This document shows, one piece after another, positions 5,299-6,987 of a DNA stretch of 6,987 nucleotides (position 1 is its first letter; each line of letters begins with the position of its first letter). The notes beneath the pieces were generated by a model. The model saw only the letters and a program-made list of their open reading frames with translations. It was not told where the DNA came from and searched no databases. Origin of the DNA: Campylobacteraceae bacterium (GTDB taxonomy: Bacteria > Campylobacterota > Campylobacteria > Campylobacterales > Sulfurovaceae); the NCBI GenBank assembly GCA_027002665.1, contig JALWZK010000107.1:1-6987 (forward strand). Direction: 5' to 3'. Made by a program: the position numbers and the translations under genes.

Positions 5299-6978
5299 CT
5301 ATTTAATTAAAATATCAGCCTCTAATATAGTAATATTATCTCCTCTCTTTACAATGGAGTCAAATAGAATTTTTACCTCTCTATTTGAATACTCCATCTT
5401 ATCTCTATCTATACTATTATATTCTTTTTTAACCTTTAATTTTTTAATAAAATCACTTATATCTATATTGGCAATTATCTCTCCATTTTTTAAAATCTTT
5501 AAATTATTATCTTCTACTTTAATAGTATAATTTTTATATCTCTTCTCCGTTGTATAATTTTTGTTATATCTAAATTTAATTAATCTGTTGTAACCACTAA
5601 TATCTATATTGTCTCTTGCTCTATCTATATGAAATACCCTTCTATTACCATAGCTATTTAAAATATCCAATATACCTAACTCTCTTGCAGCAAAACTTGG
5701 AAAGTAGCTACTGCTATTACTCTCCCTATATTTTTCAACAATATCTGGAACCGCACTATTTAAACTCTCGATTCCATGGTGTGAAAATAGATATTCTATT
5801 GTGCTATATATATCTTCTGCTCTTTTTTTCGTAATATTTGAGCTGTTAAAATCCTTTAACATATTTTCCAATCTCATAATTTGATTATTTCTACTCACAC
5901 TACTTGCACTATATTTTCCAAATTGAGAACCTATAAGTAGTATAGTGAGAGTAATAAATAGCCACTTATAACTTGCCTCCCTTCTGAGGATAAAATAGAT
6001 TGACATTAAAATAAGCCACCCCCCAAATAGAGCAATAAAATATCTACTCTCCGTTATTCCATACTCCTTAATTCTTATCCATATAGATATACTTAACATT
6101 ATAGTTTGTGCAAATACAGCTCCCCATATAGCTCTTTTAAATTTAATATTCTCCTCCTTCCATAGAGGTGTCCAAAATAGATAGGTTATAATTGCAACAA
6201 CCGAAAATAGGATTGAAATCCAAGCTACAATACCGGTTGGCCACTCTCCTGTTATAAGTATCTTAATACTATATGTAGATATAATCAGAAAATATCCTAT
6301 GGTAAGAGAGGTTAATATATATTTTGTAAATATAATTTCAGCTTTTGTATAGGTTCTCGCCTGAAGTAGCAATATATATCTTGGAATTTGAGATAGAAAT
6401 AGATTTATACCATATATTCCAAAAATAATAACTCCAAGTTGAGCATACCTTTTACTCTCTATATCTATATTAAACAGCTTCTCTATTGAGTAGAGTGCCA
6501 GAGAGAGTCCTATATAGAGGAGTATAGAGAAGAAGAGGCTGGAGACAACTGCCAATATAAGATTTTGTGTCCACTCCCATATATTTTTATTGCTAATTCG
6601 TATAAAGATAAAAGGCGCCCAAAAGAGGATTAAAAATGTAGATAGAATTAAAATATTGTGTCTAAAAATGACAACATTATTATCTATTGAGGGTGGAAGT
6701 ATATAGTAGTATCCCACTAAGATAGCAACTCCTATAATACTCATTATGATATTTGAAGAGAATAGACGCAGAGCAGGAAACAGAACCACTCCCAGAGATG
6801 CAACAAAAGCTACTTTAATGGAGGTCATCACTATGGGGGTATTAAATTGATTTAACTCCATGAGGGTTACAACTATAATGGTTACTATTAGAGCGGATAT
6901 AGATGCCATTGGAAATCGTCTCAATGATTTAATAATATTTTGTGATATATCTTCTATTTTTGAGAGATTAAAGACCAT
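5299..6978 (-). CDS. DUF4153-type polytopic membrane protein with a C-terminal soluble domain
   Basis: The 559-residue protein begins with a short polar segment ending in RRFP and then about eleven hydrophobic helices: roughly 23-41, 50-70, 76-95, 106-127, 137-163, 178-197, 216-240, 247-270, 283-302, 311-331 and 336-350. The membrane part closes with SASSVSRNNQIMRLENML (357-374), which resembles the SVSLRSQ..RL segment that follows the last helix in DUF4153 proteins. Residues 375-559 are soluble: a helical part (to about 415), then a probable beta-rich part with DISGYNRLIKF and KNGEIIANIDISDFIKKL, a pattern I recall from longer DUF4153 relatives. Function of the family is unknown. The ATG at 6978 is preceded by GGATAG at 6982-6987, a plausible Shine-Dalgarno cut by the window edge, so the gene is probably complete. 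Its promoter lies outside. Its stop codon is directly adjacent to that of the metallopeptidase. The family assignment is from pattern memory, not a search. Confidence 0.8.
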   Translation of the reverse strand: MVFNLSKIEDISQNIIKSLRRFPMASISALIVTIIVVTLMELNQFNTPIVMTSIKVAFVASLGVVLFPALRLFSSNIIMSIIGVAILVGYYYILPPSIDNNVVIFRHNILILSTFLILFWAPFIFIRISNKNIWEWTQNLILAVVSSLFFSILLYIGLSLALYSIEKLFNIDIESKRYAQLGVIIFGIYGINLFLSQIPRYILLLQARTYTKAEIIFTKYILTSLTIGYFLIISTYSIKILITGEWPTGIVAWISILFSVVAIITYLFWTPLWKEENIKFKRAIWGAVFAQTIMLSISIWIRIKEYGITESRYFIALFGGWLILMSIYFILRREASYKWLFITLTILLIGSQFGKYSASSVSRNNQIMRLENMLKDFNSSNITKKRAEDIYSTIEYLFSHHGIESLNSAVPDIVEKYRESNSSSYFPSFAARELGILDILNSYGNRRVFHIDRARDNIDISGYNRLIKFRYNKNYTTEKRYKNYTIKVEDNNLKILKNGEIIANIDISDFIKKLKVKKEYNSIDRDKMEYSNREVKILFDSIVKRGDNITILEADILIK

Positions 6979-6987
6979 TTTCTATCC

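Noticed and set aside
5323..5338. Inverted repeat TAATAT-AGTA-ATATTA as a possible terminator after the metallopeptidase gene
   Set aside because: The stem has six A-T pairs only, is not followed by a T-run, and lies in the coding end of the DUF4153 gene.
5141..5530. A 129-codon + frame crossing the end of the metallopeptidase gene into the DUF4153 gene
   Set aside because: It is an out-of-frame shadow of both genes; its second half is the antisense of Lys/Asp/Ile-rich codons and looks falsely hydrophobic.
1..6987. CRISPR arrays, tRNA genes, insertion sequences, toxin-antitoxin pairs or defence genes
   Set aside because: No spaced direct repeats, tRNA-like cloverleaf sequences, transposase motifs or paired small genes were seen. 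The window is filled by six core-type genes, and no gap exceeds 78 bp.

Overview
The window is AT-rich, almost fully coding (only short gaps between genes, the largest 78 bp) and looks like chromosomal housekeeping DNA from a member of the Campylobacterota (Epsilonproteobacteria). This assignment is inference. It rests on the low G+C, the heavy use of ATA/AGA/TTA codons, and the gene order rlmH - dksA-like - two-TM membrane protein - dus. From memory, that order matches the accD-rlmH-dksA-membrane protein-dus cluster of Campylobacter. No mobile element, CRISPR array, RNA gene or phage trace was seen.

Left part (1-2786, + strand): a tightly packed operon. It holds the 3' part of rlmH (23S rRNA methyltransferase, start outside the window), a DksA/TraR-type zinc-finger regulator, an uncharacterised protein with two N-terminal membrane helices, and a DusB-like tRNA-dihydrouridine synthase whose start codon lies inside the preceding gene. 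The theme is the ribosome, tRNA and the stringent response; the membrane protein is the only member without an evident role.

Middle part (2779-5298): dnaX (DNA polymerase III gamma/tau) runs leftward and its 3' end overlaps the end of dus by 8 bp. Its best start is a GTG at 4320 with a good Shine-Dalgarno, 13 codons inside the longest ORF. Divergent from it across 78 bp is a membrane-anchored YpfJ-family zinc metallopeptidase. The shared intergenic region carries two TATAAT boxes on opposite strands, placed so that each falls in the other's -35 zone.

Right part (5299-6978, - strand): a 559-residue DUF4153-type polytopic membrane protein ends exactly where the metallopeptidase ends (no bases between the stop codons) and starts just inside the window edge. 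Neither convergent junction has a recognisable intrinsic terminator.

This is an ordinary core region. I found no convincing new system. The items most worth a second look are the interlocked divergent promoter, the conserved but uncharacterised membrane protein coupled to dus, and the terminator-less convergent junctions.
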